From NCBI GenBank assembly GCA_009996515.1, contig JAACZV010000021.1:38342-102341 (forward strand): a stretch of DNA of 64,000 nt, written 5' to 3'. The translations under genes were made by a program, and so were the position numbers. Below, in pieces: positions 51,162-61,319 of the stretch. The notes under the pieces are model-generated. The model did no database searches. It saw only the letters and a program-made list of their open reading frames with translations, and was not told the origin of the DNA. Origin of the DNA: Comamonadaceae bacterium (lineage in GTDB: Bacteria > Pseudomonadota > Gammaproteobacteria > Burkholderiales > Burkholderiaceae_C). Position 1 is the first letter of the stretch; each line of letters starts with the position of its first letter.

Positions 51162-52364
51162 ATGAGTTCCAAGCAGTGGATGGTCGCGGCGGGTGCCGGC
51201 CTGGCGCTGATCGGCGCGGCCGCCTGGGGCTGGTGGCATGGCGCGGCGGCGACGGCCTACACGGCCAGGCGCACCGAGTTCGTGCAGACCATCGTCGCCA
51301 GCGGCCATGTCGAGACGCCGCATCGCATCGACCTCGGCGCCCAGATCACCGCCAACGTGAGCGCCGTGCCGGTGGCCGAGGGCCAGCGCGTCGCCCAGGG
51401 CCAGCTGCTCATCGAGCTGGACGACCGCGAGCTGCAGGCGGCGGTGCGTGCGGCCGAGGCCCAGCTGGCCCAGGCCGAGGCGCGGCTGCGCCAGCTGGTG
51501 GAGGTGCAGGGGCCGGTGGCCGCGCTGGCCGCGCGCCAGGCCCAGGTCAGCCTGGACAACGCGCGCGCCCAGCACCAGCGCCAGAGCGACCTGTTCCGCC
51601 AGGGCTTCATCGGCCAGGCGGCGCTGGACGATGCCGTCAAGGCACGCGACCTGGCGGAGGCGCAATGGCGGGCCGCCGTCAAGCAGGCCGTCAGCCAGCA
51701 GCCCAGCGGCAGCGATTTCGCGCTGGCCCAGGCCAGCCTGGATGCGGCCCGAACGGCGCTGCAGGCGGCGCGCGTGCGCGAGAGCTATGCCCGCATCCTG
51801 GCGCCGGCCGCCGGCGTGCTGATCGCGCGCGCCGTGGAGCCCGGCGAGCAGGTCGCGCCGGGTCGCACGCTGATGACGCTGTCGCCCGAGGGGCTGACCC
51901 AGCTGGTCGTGCAGGTGGACGAGAAGAACCTGCGCCATCTGGTGCTGGGCCAGCCGGCCCAGGCCAGCGCCGAAGCCTACCCCGAGCGGCGCTTCGCGGC
52001 CCGGCTGGCCTACATCAACCCCGGCATCAATGCGCAGACCGGGGCCGTGACGGCCAAGCTGGACGTGCCGCAGGCCCCGCCTGAGCTGCAGCAGGACATG
52101 ACGGTGTCGGTCAACATCGAGGTGGCCCGCCATCCGCAGGCGCTGGTGGTGCCCAGCGACGCGGTGCACGAGCCGGCCGGCGCCAAGCCCTGGGTGCTGC
52201 GCGTCGAGGGCGGCCGGGCGCGGCGCGTGGCCATCCAGGTCGGCGCCAGTGCCGGCGGCTGGACCGAGGTGCTGGCCGGGCTGCAGCCGGGCGACCGGCT
52301 GCTGTCGGCCAGCGTCGTGCTGCGCGACGGCGAGCGCGTGCGCCTGCGCGATGCGGCGCCATGA
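51162..52364 (+). CDS. HlyD/MacA-type periplasmic adaptor of an ABC export system
   Basis: A 400-aa membrane-fusion protein. One N-terminal TM anchor (about residues 8-24) is followed by a lipoyl half-motif (GQITANVSAVPVAEG-like DLGAQITANVSAVPV), a long coiled coil (about 85-200), the second lipoyl half (RILAPAAGVLIARAVEPGEQ) and a beta-barrel domain. Such proteins bridge an inner-membrane transporter to an outer-membrane exit duct. Its stop overlaps the permease start (ATGA), so the three genes form one operon. No outer-membrane factor gene is here. Confidence 0.9.
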   Translation: MSSKQWMVAAGAGLALIGAAAWGWWHGAAATAYTARRTEFVQTIVASGHVETPHRIDLGAQITANVSAVPVAEGQRVAQGQLLIELDDRELQAAVRAAEAQLAQAEARLRQLVEVQGPVAALAARQAQVSLDNARAQHQRQSDLFRQGFIGQAALDDAVKARDLAEAQWRAAVKQAVSQQPSGSDFALAQASLDAARTALQAARVRESYARILAPAAGVLIARAVEPGEQVAPGRTLMTLSPEGLTQLVVQVDEKNLRHLVLGQPAQASAEAYPERRFAARLAYINPGINAQTGAVTAKLDVPQAPPELQQDMTVSVNIEVARHPQALVVPSDAVHEPAGAKPWVLRVEGGRARRVAIQVGASAGGWTEVLAGLQPGDRLLSASVVLRDGERVRLRDAAP

Positions 52365-53587
52365 AGCGCTGGCAGCCCTTCGAGTGGATCGTGGCGCTGC
52401 GCTTCCTGCGCGAGGGGCGCATGCAGACGGCCTTCATCGTCGGCGGCGTGGCCATAGGTGTGGCCGTCATCGTCTTCATGTCCGAGCTGCTGCTGGGGCT
52501 GCAGGGCAACTTCATCCACCGTGTGCTGACCGGCCAGGCCCACATCCAGCTGCTGCCGCCCAAGGAGGCTGCGCGCGTGCTGCCGGTCGCGCCGGGCGAG
52601 CTGGCGGCGGCCACGGTGCAGGCGCCGCTGCAGCGGGTGCGCTCCGTCGACCAGTGGCCGGCCGTGCAGGCGCAGCTGCGCGCCATGCCCGACGTCGCCA
52701 TCGTCACGCCCACCGTCAGCGGCTCGGCGCTGCTGGCGCGTGGCGCGGCCAGCCGCTCGATCTCGGTCGTCGGCGTCGACGCGAGCGACTATTTCCGCAT
52801 CGTGCCGCTGCCCGACAAGATCACCCGCGGCGAGGCCCGGCTGGGACCCAATGACCTGCTGATCGGCATCGACCTGGCCAGCGACCTGGGCGTGGCCGTG
52901 GGCGACAAGCTGGCGATCACCGCGCCCTCGGGGGCGCAGACGACGCTCAACGTCGCCGGCCTCTTCGACCTGGGCAACCGCGGCGCCAACCAGCGCACCA
53001 CCTTCACGGCCCTGCACACGGCCCAGAGCCTGATGGGCCTGCCGGGCGGCGCGACCAGCCTGGAGGTGACCGTTGCCGACGTCTGGGCCGCCGAGACCAT
53101 CGCCCAGCGCATCACGGCGGCCACCGGCGTCGAGGCGGACAGCTGGATACGCAACAACGCGCAGTTCTTCTCGTCCATCAACGCGCAGACCACGGCCAAC
53201 ACGGCCATCCGCTTCTTCGTCGGCCTGTCGGTGGCCTTCGGCATCGCCAGCGTGCTGGTGGTGTCGGTGGTGCAGCGCTCGCGCGAGATCGGCATCCTGC
53301 GTGCGATGGGGGTCACGCGTGGCCGGGTGCTGCGCGTGTTCCTGCTGCAGGGCTGCCTGCTGGGATTCGGCGGCTCGCTGGCCGGCTGCGCGCTGGGGGC
53401 GGCGGCGCTGCTGCTGTGGACCCACCTGGAGCGCAACCCGGACGGCACGCCGCTGTGGCTGCTGGAGCTGCACCCGGCCCTGTTCGCCGGCGCCGTGCTG
53501 CTGGCCGCGCTGACCGGCCTGGTGGCCGCCTTCGCGCCGGCGCTGCGGGCGGCGCGGCTGGACCCCGTCGTGGCCATCCGGGGCTGA
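52361..53587 (+). CDS. FtsX/MacB-like ABC transporter permease
   Basis: A 408-aa inner-membrane permease with one N-terminal TM helix ([20 protein letters not shown]), a periplasmic domain of about 220 residues (MacB_PCD-like) and three C-terminal TM helices. The [25 protein letters not shown] block between TM2 and TM3 is typical of FtsX-fold proteins that move envelope substrates mechanically. It lies between its adaptor and ATPase genes with overlapping or near-touching ends. Substrate unknown; LolCE- or MacB-like activity is possible. Confidence 0.9.
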   Translation: MKRWQPFEWIVALRFLREGRMQTAFIVGGVAIGVAVIVFMSELLLGLQGNFIHRVLTGQAHIQLLPPKEAARVLPVAPGELAAATVQAPLQRVRSVDQWPAVQAQLRAMPDVAIVTPTVSGSALLARGAASRSISVVGVDASDYFRIVPLPDKITRGEARLGPNDLLIGIDLASDLGVAVGDKLAITAPSGAQTTLNVAGLFDLGNRGANQRTTFTALHTAQSLMGLPGGATSLEVTVADVWAAETIAQRITAATGVEADSWIRNNAQFFSSINAQTTANTAIRFFVGLSVAFGIASVLVVSVVQRSREIGILRAMGVTRGRVLRVFLLQGCLLGFGGSLAGCALGAAALLLWTHLERNPDGTPLWLLELHPALFAGAVLLAALTGLVAAFAPALRAARLDPVVAIRG

Positions 53588-53589
53588 GC

Positions 53590-54273
<684 letters not shown>

Positions 54274-54279
54274 CGCGGC

Positions 54280-55020
54280 TCAGAGCTGCCTGAAGCGGTG
54301 TGCGTAGCTGGGGCTGACCTCCAGCGTCTCCGGCCTGTCCTTCAGCGCGATGCTGAGCTTGCCGCTGAGCGAGCGGCCCACGGACTTGATGGCCCGCGCG
54401 TTGACGATGGTGGAGCGGTGCACTTGCCAGAAATGCTCGCCGTCCAGGCGCTGCACCAGTTCCTTGAGTGGCAGCGAGATCAGCGCCTCCGAGTCGGCGG
54501 TGACGACGGCGACGTATTTGTGGTCGGCGCGGAAATAGGCCACGTCTTCCACGGTGATGAGCTGCAGCTCGCGGCCGCGTTGCACGGTGATCCAGCGCAG
54601 CGGCTCGGCGCCGCTGGCCGGCGCGGTGCGCGCGGCCAGGCCGGCCAGGTCGGCCGGCGGCAGGGCCAGGCGCTCCTTGAGCCGCAGCAGTGTCCTGGCC
54701 ATGCGCACCGGGTCCAGCGGCTTGAGCAAATAGCCGACCGCGCCCTCGTCGAAGGCCTGCAGCGCGTAGCGCTCGTGCGCCGTGATGAAGACGACATGGG
54801 CGCGCCGGCCTATGAGCTGGGCCACCTGCAGGCCCGACAGGCCCGGCATCTGCACGTCCAGGAAGCAGGCCTGCGGCGCCAGCTGCTCCACCAGCCGCAG
54901 CGCCTCATGGCCGTCGCGCGCCATGCCCACCACCTGGGCCTCGGGCCATTGGCGCAGCAGCTCCTCGCGGATCTCGGCGGCCAGCAGGGCCTCGTCCTCG
55001 GCAATCAGGATTCTCGTCAT
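54280..55020 (-). CDS. LytTR-family response regulator
   Basis: A 246-aa regulator. The receiver domain has the phospho-accepting Asp55 in [11 protein letters not shown], Lys near LLKPLDP and the usual acidic pocket EDE. The LytTR DNA-binding domain (about residues 145-245) has [30 protein letters not shown] and the [12 protein letters not shown] block. These proteins bind direct repeats in target promoters. It is the last gene of a four-gene reverse operon containing two LytS-type sensor proteins; its start overlaps the degenerate kinase's stop (ATGA). Confidence 0.93.
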   Translation of the reverse strand: MTRILIAEDEALLAAEIREELLRQWPEAQVVGMARDGHEALRLVEQLAPQACFLDVQMPGLSGLQVAQLIGRRAHVVFITAHERYALQAFDEGAVGYLLKPLDPVRMARTLLRLKERLALPPADLAGLAARTAPASGAEPLRWITVQRGRELQLITVEDVAYFRADHKYVAVVTADSEALISLPLKELVQRLDGEHFWQVHRSTIVNARAIKSVGRSLSGKLSIALKDRPETLEVSPSYAHRFRQL

Positions 55021-56036
55021 GTCGGCATGGGCCAGCTCAGCCTGAACAGGGGCATATCTTCGTCGACCAGGCTCAGCGATGCCGCCTCGCCATGGACGGC
55101 TTGCAGCCGCTGCGCCAGCTCGGCCAGCGGCACGGCGGCGGCCGCGCGCCGCGTGCTGGCAGCGTCGGGCCCCAGGGCCTGCAGCCGCAGCTCGGCCCGG
55201 CCTTGGCCGGCCTGCAGCGACAGGCTCCACAGCGTCCCGCCCTGGTCCAGCAGCGGGCGTACCAGCGGCAGCAGCACCATGGGCGCCAGCGGCCAGTCCG
55301 GGGGATCGTCCAGGCCGGCCAGGTGCAGCCGCTCGGTGTGCTGCGCGTCGGCGCTGACGAGGCGGGCATAGGCGCGCAGCGCGGCGATCTCGCGCGCCAG
55401 CGTCGACACCTGGGCCTCCACGTGCGGCTGTAGTGCGCGCAGCAGGTCGATCAGCGCGGCCAGCCGCTGCTGGGCCCGCTGCGGCTGGCGCAGCAACTCG
55501 GCGTCGATGGCGGCCAGGCGCTCGGACAGCAGCGCCGGGTCCATGCGCGCCTGCAGCGCCAGCAGCTGGGTGGCGGCGAGCCGGCGTTCGCGCTGCGTGG
55601 CCGCGTCCTGCAGCGCGGCCAGCCGCGCCTGCGCCCGCCGCGAGAAGCGCAGCTGCGCATAGACGGCCACGCCCAGGCCGTACCAGACCAGCGTCGTGCT
55701 GGCCAGCGCGAAGTCGTTCTCCCAGGTCCACCAGTCGGCCTTGCCCAGCAGCGGATAGAGGGCCGGTGCGATGACCCAGATGCCGCCCACCACGGTGGCC
55801 ACCGCGACGCCGGGGTAGGCCGCCCAGGCCGGCAGCCGGCCGGCGTCGACCAGCGCGTCGGCCAGGCGCAGCAGCAGCACGGCCGGCACGCCGAACTGCA
55901 GCACGTTGTAGGCCAGCGCATCGAGGATGTCGCTGCCGGAGAAGTCGTTGCCCAGCGGCGTGCCGTTGGCCACCAGCGTGCAGGCGCCCACCAGCAGCAT
56001 CCAGCCCGGGTCGCTGGCCCGGAGCTTCAAGGCCAT
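55017..56036 (-). CDS. Degenerate LytS-type membrane histidine kinase (predicted pseudokinase)
   Basis: A 339-aa protein with four hydrophobic segments (about residues 12-125) and a helical region that aligns with the His_kinase motif. Where active kinases have QVEPHFLFN it reads ARMDPALLSE, putting Ala168 at the phospho-acceptor His and Glu at the following Asn. The N-box is LLPLVRPLLDQGG instead of a VENAIKHG-type motif, and no Gly-rich ATP boxes are seen. It therefore should not autophosphorylate. It overlaps the active kinase by 10 nt and the regulator by 4 nt, so it is coexpressed with both. A role as a sensor that modulates the active kinase is inferred. Confidence 0.8.
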   Translation of the reverse strand: MALKLRASDPGWMLLVGACTLVANGTPLGNDFSGSDILDALAYNVLQFGVPAVLLLRLADALVDAGRLPAWAAYPGVAVATVVGGIWVIAPALYPLLGKADWWTWENDFALASTTLVWYGLGVAVYAQLRFSRRAQARLAALQDAATQRERRLAATQLLALQARMDPALLSERLAAIDAELLRQPQRAQQRLAALIDLLRALQPHVEAQVSTLAREIAALRAYARLVSADAQHTERLHLAGLDDPPDWPLAPMVLLPLVRPLLDQGGTLWSLSLQAGQGRAELRLQALGPDAASTRRAAAAVPLAELAQRLQAVHGEAASLSLVDEDMPLFRLSWPMPT

Positions 56037-57115
56037 GGCAGCTGCACGCGGGCGACCAGGCCACGCGGCTGGTTGAGGTGCAGGCTGAGCCGCGCGGCAC
56101 CGCCATGGGCCGCGGCCAGGCGCGCGCGCAGCGTGGCCAGGCCGGTGCCGCTGCCGCTGCCGCTGCCCATGCCGGCGCCGGTGTCGGCCAGTTCCAGCCG
56201 CAGCAGGCCCGGTTCGTCGGGGTCAGGACCGGCGCGCACATGGATGTCGCCGCCGTCCACCTGCGGCGCGATGCCGTGCTTGATGGCGTTCTCGGCCAGC
56301 GTCAGCAGGCAGGTGGAGGGCACCACCACGTCGTCCAGACCCGGCGCGATGTCGTAGTGCAGCCGCAGCCGCTCGGGCCCGATGCGGCGCTGGTGCAGGG
56401 CCAGGAAGGCGCGCACCAGCTCCAGCTCGCGCGCCAGCGGCGTCTGGGCCTGGCGCAGCTCCGGCAGGGCCGCGGCCAGGTAGCGGCGCAGGTCGGTCAG
56501 CATCGCGTGCGCGCTCACGGCATCGGTGCTGGCCAGGCGGCGCAGATGGGCCAGCGTGTTGAACAGGAAATGCGGCTCCACCTGGGCCTGCAGCAGCGCG
56601 GTGCGGGCGGCGTCCAGCTGGCGGGCCTGGTCCTGCTCGGCGCGGCGAAGCCGCTCGGCATGGGCCTCGCCGCGGCGGGCGCGCTGGCGGTACTCCAGGC
56701 CCAGGCAGATGCAGCTGGCGAAGGTCAGCAGAATCTGCAGCGTGTAGGCACTGTCCGGTGCGCCGACGGCGCGCAGCCGCCGGTTCAGCAGCCCGCCCAG
56801 CAGCGCCAGCCCGACGATCTGCAGCGCCAGCACCCAGTTGCGGGCCGGTTGCCGGCTGGGCAGCAGGCCCTGGGTTACCGCCGCACCCAGCCACAGCAGC
56901 CACAGCAGCAGGCTCAGTCCCAGTGCGCCGCGCAGCGTCGCGTCGATCTGGCAGCCCTCCTCGTTGCCATACCGCAGCGACAGCGCGCAGCGCACCGTGG
57001 CGGACAGCAGCAGCGTGGTCGCCAGCGCGACGCAGATCGCGCCGGCGGCGAACAGGCTGCGCCAGTGCAGGGCGGCGAAGCGCGAGGCAGGGGGCATGAG
57101 GGGCAGGGCGCTCAA
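56027..57115 (-). CDS. LytS-type sensor histidine kinase (catalytically intact)
   Basis: A 362-aa kinase. Four hydrophobic segments (about residues 18-145) precede the kinase core. The phospho-accepting His182 lies in LLQAQVEPHFLFNTLAHL; the N-box is LAENAIKHG, and ATP-lid glycines are in DTGAGMGSGSGSGTGLATL. LytS-type kinases partner LytTR regulators. It is downstream of a small periplasmic protein gene and upstream of the degenerate kinase and the regulator, all with overlapping ends. The signal sensed is unknown. Confidence 0.92.
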   Translation of the reverse strand: MSALPLMPPASRFAALHWRSLFAAGAICVALATTLLLSATVRCALSLRYGNEEGCQIDATLRGALGLSLLLWLLWLGAAVTQGLLPSRQPARNWVLALQIVGLALLGGLLNRRLRAVGAPDSAYTLQILLTFASCICLGLEYRQRARRGEAHAERLRRAEQDQARQLDAARTALLQAQVEPHFLFNTLAHLRRLASTDAVSAHAMLTDLRRYLAAALPELRQAQTPLARELELVRAFLALHQRRIGPERLRLHYDIAPGLDDVVVPSTCLLTLAENAIKHGIAPQVDGGDIHVRAGPDPDEPGLLRLELADTGAGMGSGSGSGTGLATLRARLAAAHGGAARLSLHLNQPRGLVARVQLPWP

Positions 57116-57501
57116 CGGGGCGGGTTGGAGGGAGCGGCGCCGGCCTGGGCCAGCGCCGCCGAGGCCGCGGTCGCCATCGACGGCGGCACCGGATCGGCGA
57201 AGCGGATGTTAAGGACGTAGCGCTGCGGCGTGCCGGGCCGGCAGTCCAGCGACTGCATCGCGATGCGCACCGGCGTGCGGTAGACGCGCGAGCCGTCCAG
57301 CGCCAGCAGCCGGGGGCGGCCGTCGGCGTCCACCTCGAATTCCAGGCGCACCTCGCCGTCGTGGACGATGCGCTGCTTGGCGCTGGCCAGGTACTCGGTC
57401 AGCTGCGCGCCGGCCTCGGGGCAGGCGGCGGGGTCGGCGAAGGCGGAGGAAAAAGGGGCGGACAGGGCGGCCAGCAGCGGCAGGGACAGCAGTTTGTTCA
57501 T
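57112..57501 (-). CDS. Small periplasmic protein, first gene of the LytS/LytTR operon
   Basis: A 129-aa exported protein with a signal peptide (LLAALSAPFSSAFA). The mature part contains two cysteines that could form a disulfide, VRLEFEVDADGRPRLLALDG and VRIAMQSLDCRPGTPQRYVL, then an Ala/Pro tail. The central region has a faint TonB-C-terminal look, not enough to name it. Its stop overlaps the kinase start (ATGA). It could supply or bind the signal sensed by the downstream system; this is inference. Confidence 0.7.
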   Translation of the reverse strand: MNKLLSLPLLAALSAPFSSAFADPAACPEAGAQLTEYLASAKQRIVHDGEVRLEFEVDADGRPRLLALDGSRVYRTPVRIAMQSLDCRPGTPQRYVLNIRFADPVPPSMATAASAALAQAGAAPSNPPR

Positions 57502-57708
57502 GGGATCTCCCGGGTTGGCGATGGCGCCAAGTTAGAGATCGCCGCGACGCCCGTCAGCCGCCGCCGGACGAAGCCCGGGCAGGGCCCGACGAAGCCGCGG
57601 CTGCGGCCGACGGCGCGAGGTGCGCCATGACTTTCGGCAGAGGCGGCGGCATTCCCGGCCGGCGCGCTAAGCTGCCGACCTGCCAAGACGCCCGAGAGAC
57701 CACGACCC

Positions 57709-59964
57709 GTGCTGCGCCGTTCTGCCCTTGCCCAGGCCCTGCTGGGCCGCCCCTGGTTGCTGGCCCTGCTGGGCCTGCCTGTCGTGCTCGCCCTCGTCGG
57801 CGCCATCGTCGCGCTGGTGTTGTGGCCGCAGCTGCCGGCGCTGGATGTGCTGACCGACTACCAGCCCCATCAGCCGCTGCGCGTGATGAGCGCCGACGGC
57901 CAGCTGCTGGGCGAGTTCGGCGCCGAGCGGCGCCGCTACGTGCCGCTGAAGGACATCCCCAAGCCGCTGCAGGACGCGCTGCTGGCCGTCGAGGATGCCG
58001 ATTTCTACGAGCACTCGGGCCTGGACTTCGGCGGCATCCTGCGCGCGATGTTGCGCAACCTGACGCACCGCGGCCCGCTGCACGGCGCCTCCACCATCAC
58101 GCAGCAGCTCGCCCGCGACACCTACCTGACCAAGGAGCAGCGCTGGTCGCGCAAGTTCGTCGAGGCCTTGCTGGCCATCAAGATCGAGCGCGCATTGACC
58201 AAGGAGCAGATCCTCGAGATCTACATGAACCAGATCTTCCTGGGCAACCGCGCCTACGGCTTCGCGGCGGCCGCGGAGCGCTACTACGGCAAGACGCTGG
58301 ACCAGCTCAACACGGCCGAGATCGCGCTGCTGGTGGGCCTGCCCAAGAACCCCATGGGCTTCAATCCGGTGCAGAACTTCGGCCGGGCCAAGCGCCGCCA
58401 GGCCGTGGTGCTGGAGCGGCTGGCGGCCGTGGGCCTCATCACGGCCGAGCAGGCCAAGGCGGCGCGCGAGCAGCCGCTGGACATCCAGCGCCCCAAGCGC
58501 CTGGCCGGCATCGCCGACCATGCCGCCGAGCAGGTGCGCCAGGAGATGCTGACCCGCTTCGGCGAGTCGGCCTACACGCGCGGCCTGACGGTGACCACCA
58601 CGCTGCTCTATGCCGAGCAGGCCGCCGCCCAGGAGTCGCTGCGCCATGCGCTGTTCGAGCTGGAGCGCCGCCAGCCCTTCCGCGGCCCGGAGGCGACCGT
58701 GGAGCTGCCGGCGGGCGACGACCTGGACGACGCGCTGGACGCCGTCTTCGACGCCCACCCCGACCTGGGCGAGCTGCGCACGGCCGTGCTGCTGTCGCAG
58801 GACAAGGGCGCCGCCCAGCTGGTCATGAGCGACGGCGAGCGCATCACGCTCAAGGGCGCCGCCATGCGGCCGCTGCAGAGCCTCAAGCGCGGCGCGGTGC
58901 TGCGCGTGCTGGAGTCGGGCAAGCAGTGGCAGATCAGCCAGACGCCGCAGGCCGAGGGCGCCGTCGTCACGCTGGACCCGGTCACCGGCGCCATCCGCGC
59001 GCTGGTGGGCGGCTTCGACTTCGCGCGCAACCAGTTCAACTCGGCCACCCAGGCCTGGCGCCAGCCGGGCTCGGCCTTCAAGCCCTTCGTCTACTCCGCG
59101 CTGATCGAGCAGGGTGGCTGGGCCGGCACGCTGGTCAGCGACCAGCCCTTCGAGCAGGGCGACTGGACGCCGCGCAACTACGACGGCCAGTACGAGGACG
59201 CGCTGACGCTGCGCGAGGCGCTGGCCCGCTCCAAGAACATGGTCACCATCCGCATCGCCCAGGCGCTGGGCCCGGAGCGGGTGCGCGCCTGGGCCGGCCG
59301 CTTCGGCCTGGACGAGGACAAGCAGCCGCTGAACCTGACCATCGCGCTGGGCAGCGGCTCCGTCACGCCGCTGCAGATGGCGCAGGCCTACGCCGCGTTT
59401 GCCAACCAGGGCCAGTTGCCCACCGGCTGGCTGATCCAGCGCGTGCAGGACGCCCAGGGCGAGGTCATCTGGAAGGCCGACCCGCCCAAGCCCCGCCCCG
59501 CCATCAGCGCGCGCAACGCCTTCATGACCTCGCAGCTGCTGGCCGCCGTCGCGCGCGAGGGCACGGCGGCGCGGGCCAGCGCGATGCTGGGCCGCTGGGA
59601 CTTGTACGGCAAGACGGGCACCACCAACGACGCCGTCGATGCCTGGTTCTGCGGCTTCCAGGCCACGCGCGCCGGCGCGGTGTGGATAGGCTATCCGACG
59701 CCCAAGTCGCTGGGCGAGCGCGAGAGCGGCGGCGGCCTGGCGCTGCCGGTCTGGGCCGCGACCATGGCCGTCGCGCTCAAGGGCCAGCCCAACACCCAGA
59801 TCGAGCCGCCCGCCGAGGGCCTGGTGCAGCAGGACGGCAACTGGTTCTACTCGGAGTTCGCGGGCGAGCTGGCGATCGCGCGCATCGGCCTGCCCGCGGC
59901 GGCCGCGGCAAGCGCGGCCTCGGCGCCCGAGGCCGCCGGCTCGGAGCCGCCGCGCGGCAATTGA
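57709..59964 (+). CDS. mrcA: Penicillin-binding protein 1A (bifunctional glycosyltransferase/transpeptidase)
   Basis: A 751-aa class A PBP. A TM anchor (about residues 18-40) precedes the GT51 domain with catalytic Glu95 in AVEDADFYEHSGLD and the STITQQLAR block. After an intervening domain (OB-like) comes the transpeptidase with the nucleophile Ser455 in GSAFKPF, ARSKNMV and KTGTT (Lys635). It polymerises and cross-links peptidoglycan on the periplasmic side. The GTG start at 57709 is supported by the following RRSALAQALLGRPWLL anchor. PBP1A is assigned over PBP1B or 1C by motif pattern. Confidence 0.92.
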   Translation: MLRRSALAQALLGRPWLLALLGLPVVLALVGAIVALVLWPQLPALDVLTDYQPHQPLRVMSADGQLLGEFGAERRRYVPLKDIPKPLQDALLAVEDADFYEHSGLDFGGILRAMLRNLTHRGPLHGASTITQQLARDTYLTKEQRWSRKFVEALLAIKIERALTKEQILEIYMNQIFLGNRAYGFAAAAERYYGKTLDQLNTAEIALLVGLPKNPMGFNPVQNFGRAKRRQAVVLERLAAVGLITAEQAKAAREQPLDIQRPKRLAGIADHAAEQVRQEMLTRFGESAYTRGLTVTTTLLYAEQAAAQESLRHALFELERRQPFRGPEATVELPAGDDLDDALDAVFDAHPDLGELRTAVLLSQDKGAAQLVMSDGERITLKGAAMRPLQSLKRGAVLRVLESGKQWQISQTPQAEGAVVTLDPVTGAIRALVGGFDFARNQFNSATQAWRQPGSAFKPFVYSALIEQGGWAGTLVSDQPFEQGDWTPRNYDGQYEDALTLREALARSKNMVTIRIAQALGPERVRAWAGRFGLDEDKQPLNLTIALGSGSVTPLQMAQAYAAFANQGQLPTGWLIQRVQDAQGEVIWKADPPKPRPAISARNAFMTSQLLAAVAREGTAARASAMLGRWDLYGKTGTTNDAVDAWFCGFQATRAGAVWIGYPTPKSLGERESGGGLALPVWAATMAVALKGQPNTQIEPPAEGLVQQDGNWFYSEFAGELAIARIGLPAAAAASAASAPEAAGSEPPRGN

Positions 59965-59968
59965 CGGC

Positions 59969-60334
59969 CTACTGGCCGGCCGGCGGCTCCCACAGCTCGA
60001 GCTTGTTGCCCTCGGGGTCCAGCACCCAGCCGAACTTGCCGTACTCCGAGTCCTGCGGCTCGCCGACCACCTCGCAGCCCTCGGCGCGCAGCACCGCGAG
60101 CAGGCCCAGCAGGTCGGCCACGCGGTAGTTCACCATGAAGGGCGCCGGGCTGGGCGCGAAGTAGTCGGTGTCGGCCTTGAAGAGACACCAGTTCGTCGGG
60201 CCCGCGCCGCCCTCGAGGCTGGCGCCGCCCCAGGCCTGCACGTCCAGCCCGAGATGCACGCGGTACCACTCGGCCAGGGCCTGGGGGTCGCGGGACTTGA
60301 AGAAGATGCCGCCGATGCCGGTCACGCGTTTCAT
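59969..60334 (-). CDS. VOC (glyoxalase/bleomycin-resistance fold) family protein
   Basis: A 121-aa single-module VOC protein. It has paired beta-alpha units: VTGIGGIFFKSRDPQALAEW with YRVHLGLD at the start, and EVVGEPQDSEYGKFGWVLDP with EGNKLELWEP at the end, where a metal-ligand Glu is usual. The family covers glyoxalases, dioxygenases and resistance proteins, so the substrate is open. ATG 60334 was chosen because GGAGG-like sequence precedes it. Confidence 0.85.
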   Translation of the reverse strand: MKRVTGIGGIFFKSRDPQALAEWYRVHLGLDVQAWGGASLEGGAGPTNWCLFKADTDYFAPSPAPFMVNYRVADLLGLLAVLRAEGCEVVGEPQDSEYGKFGWVLDPEGNKLELWEPPAGQ

Positions 60335-60511
60335 GGGAGCCTCCTGAAATGGCGTGGCGCCGATTTCATCACGCGGCGCGGCGTGGCAATGGACGCTGTC
60401 AGCGTTGGTGGGCATGGGTGAGCGCGCGCGACAGGACGCAACGCGGGTAACAGTTTCTAGGCGGCCCGAGGCCGGCCTAGAGTATTCGTCCCTTCACTGC
60501 CACCGCTCGCC

Positions 60512-61219
60512 ATGCGTCGCTCGCCTCTCGTTCTCGCCTCCCTCGTCCTGGTGCTGGCCGGCTGCGCCTCGGTGCGGCAGGGCGGCGACACGCGGGGGGC
60601 ACCGGCCGGGGCGCGCATGGCCCAGCCAGCGTCGGTGGCCGGCGTCGCGGAGGAGAGCTTCGGCCGGCCAGCCTGGGGCCGCCAGGGCGAGTTCATGCTG
60701 CATGGCCAGCGCGTGCGCTACGAGCGCGGCGCCGACCGGCTGGCGCTGTTCGAGGCCTTGCCGGCGGGCGTGCGCACGCCGCTGCGCTTCAGCTGGGCGG
60801 GGCCGGCGGGCGACAGCGCCAGCGTCTGCGAGGGCTGGACGCCCGCCGAGGCCAGCGCCAACGCCCGCCTGGTCGACGCCAGGCCCTGGGTGCTGAGCTG
60901 CCGCTGGGGCAGCGCGCCGGCGGCGATGCTGCAGATCGGCGAGGGCCAGATGCGCCGCGGCAAGCTCAGCCGCGAGGGCGCCTACCGCCGCGGCGAGCTG
61001 ACCATAGGCCTGCGCTCCGTGCATCTCTACGAAGGCAGCCCGATGCCGCAGACCGTGGCGCTGGGCTACGAGATGCTGCACCAGGGCACGGTGGTCGCGA
61101 GCCTGGACCTCAGCGGCCCGCTGCCGCGGCTGCGCCGGCCCGACCCGGCCACGCCGCTGGGCCGCGCCGTCACCGAGGCGGCGCTGACCCTGGCGCTGGC
61201 GTCCGAGCCGCCGCGCTGA
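60512..61219 (+). CDS. Lipoprotein, first of a tandem paralogous pair
   Basis: A 235-aa lipoprotein with lipobox VLAGC (about residue 19). It shares long segments with the next gene: ESFGRPAWGRQGEF, GQRVRYERGADRLALFE, ALGYEMLHQG, and near-identical PRLRRPDPATPLGRAVTEAAL at the C terminus. No known domain is recognised. A TAGAGT -10 element lies at 60478-60483. It is probably an outer-membrane or inner-leaflet protein. The paralogue follows after 100 bp with its own TAGAGT box. Confidence 0.75.
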   Translation: MRRSPLVLASLVLVLAGCASVRQGGDTRGAPAGARMAQPASVAGVAEESFGRPAWGRQGEFMLHGQRVRYERGADRLALFEALPAGVRTPLRFSWAGPAGDSASVCEGWTPAEASANARLVDARPWVLSCRWGSAPAAMLQIGEGQMRRGKLSREGAYRRGELTIGLRSVHLYEGSPMPQTVALGYEMLHQGTVVASLDLSGPLPRLRRPDPATPLGRAVTEAALTLALASEPPR

Positions 61220-61319
61220 CCCCCTAGCTTGGAGTGTGCCGGCAGCCACGGGTGAGGACCGGCATGGGCCCGAGCCCGCTCTAGAGTGCGGCCCATCGGA
61301 ATCCATGCAGGGGTGGCTT

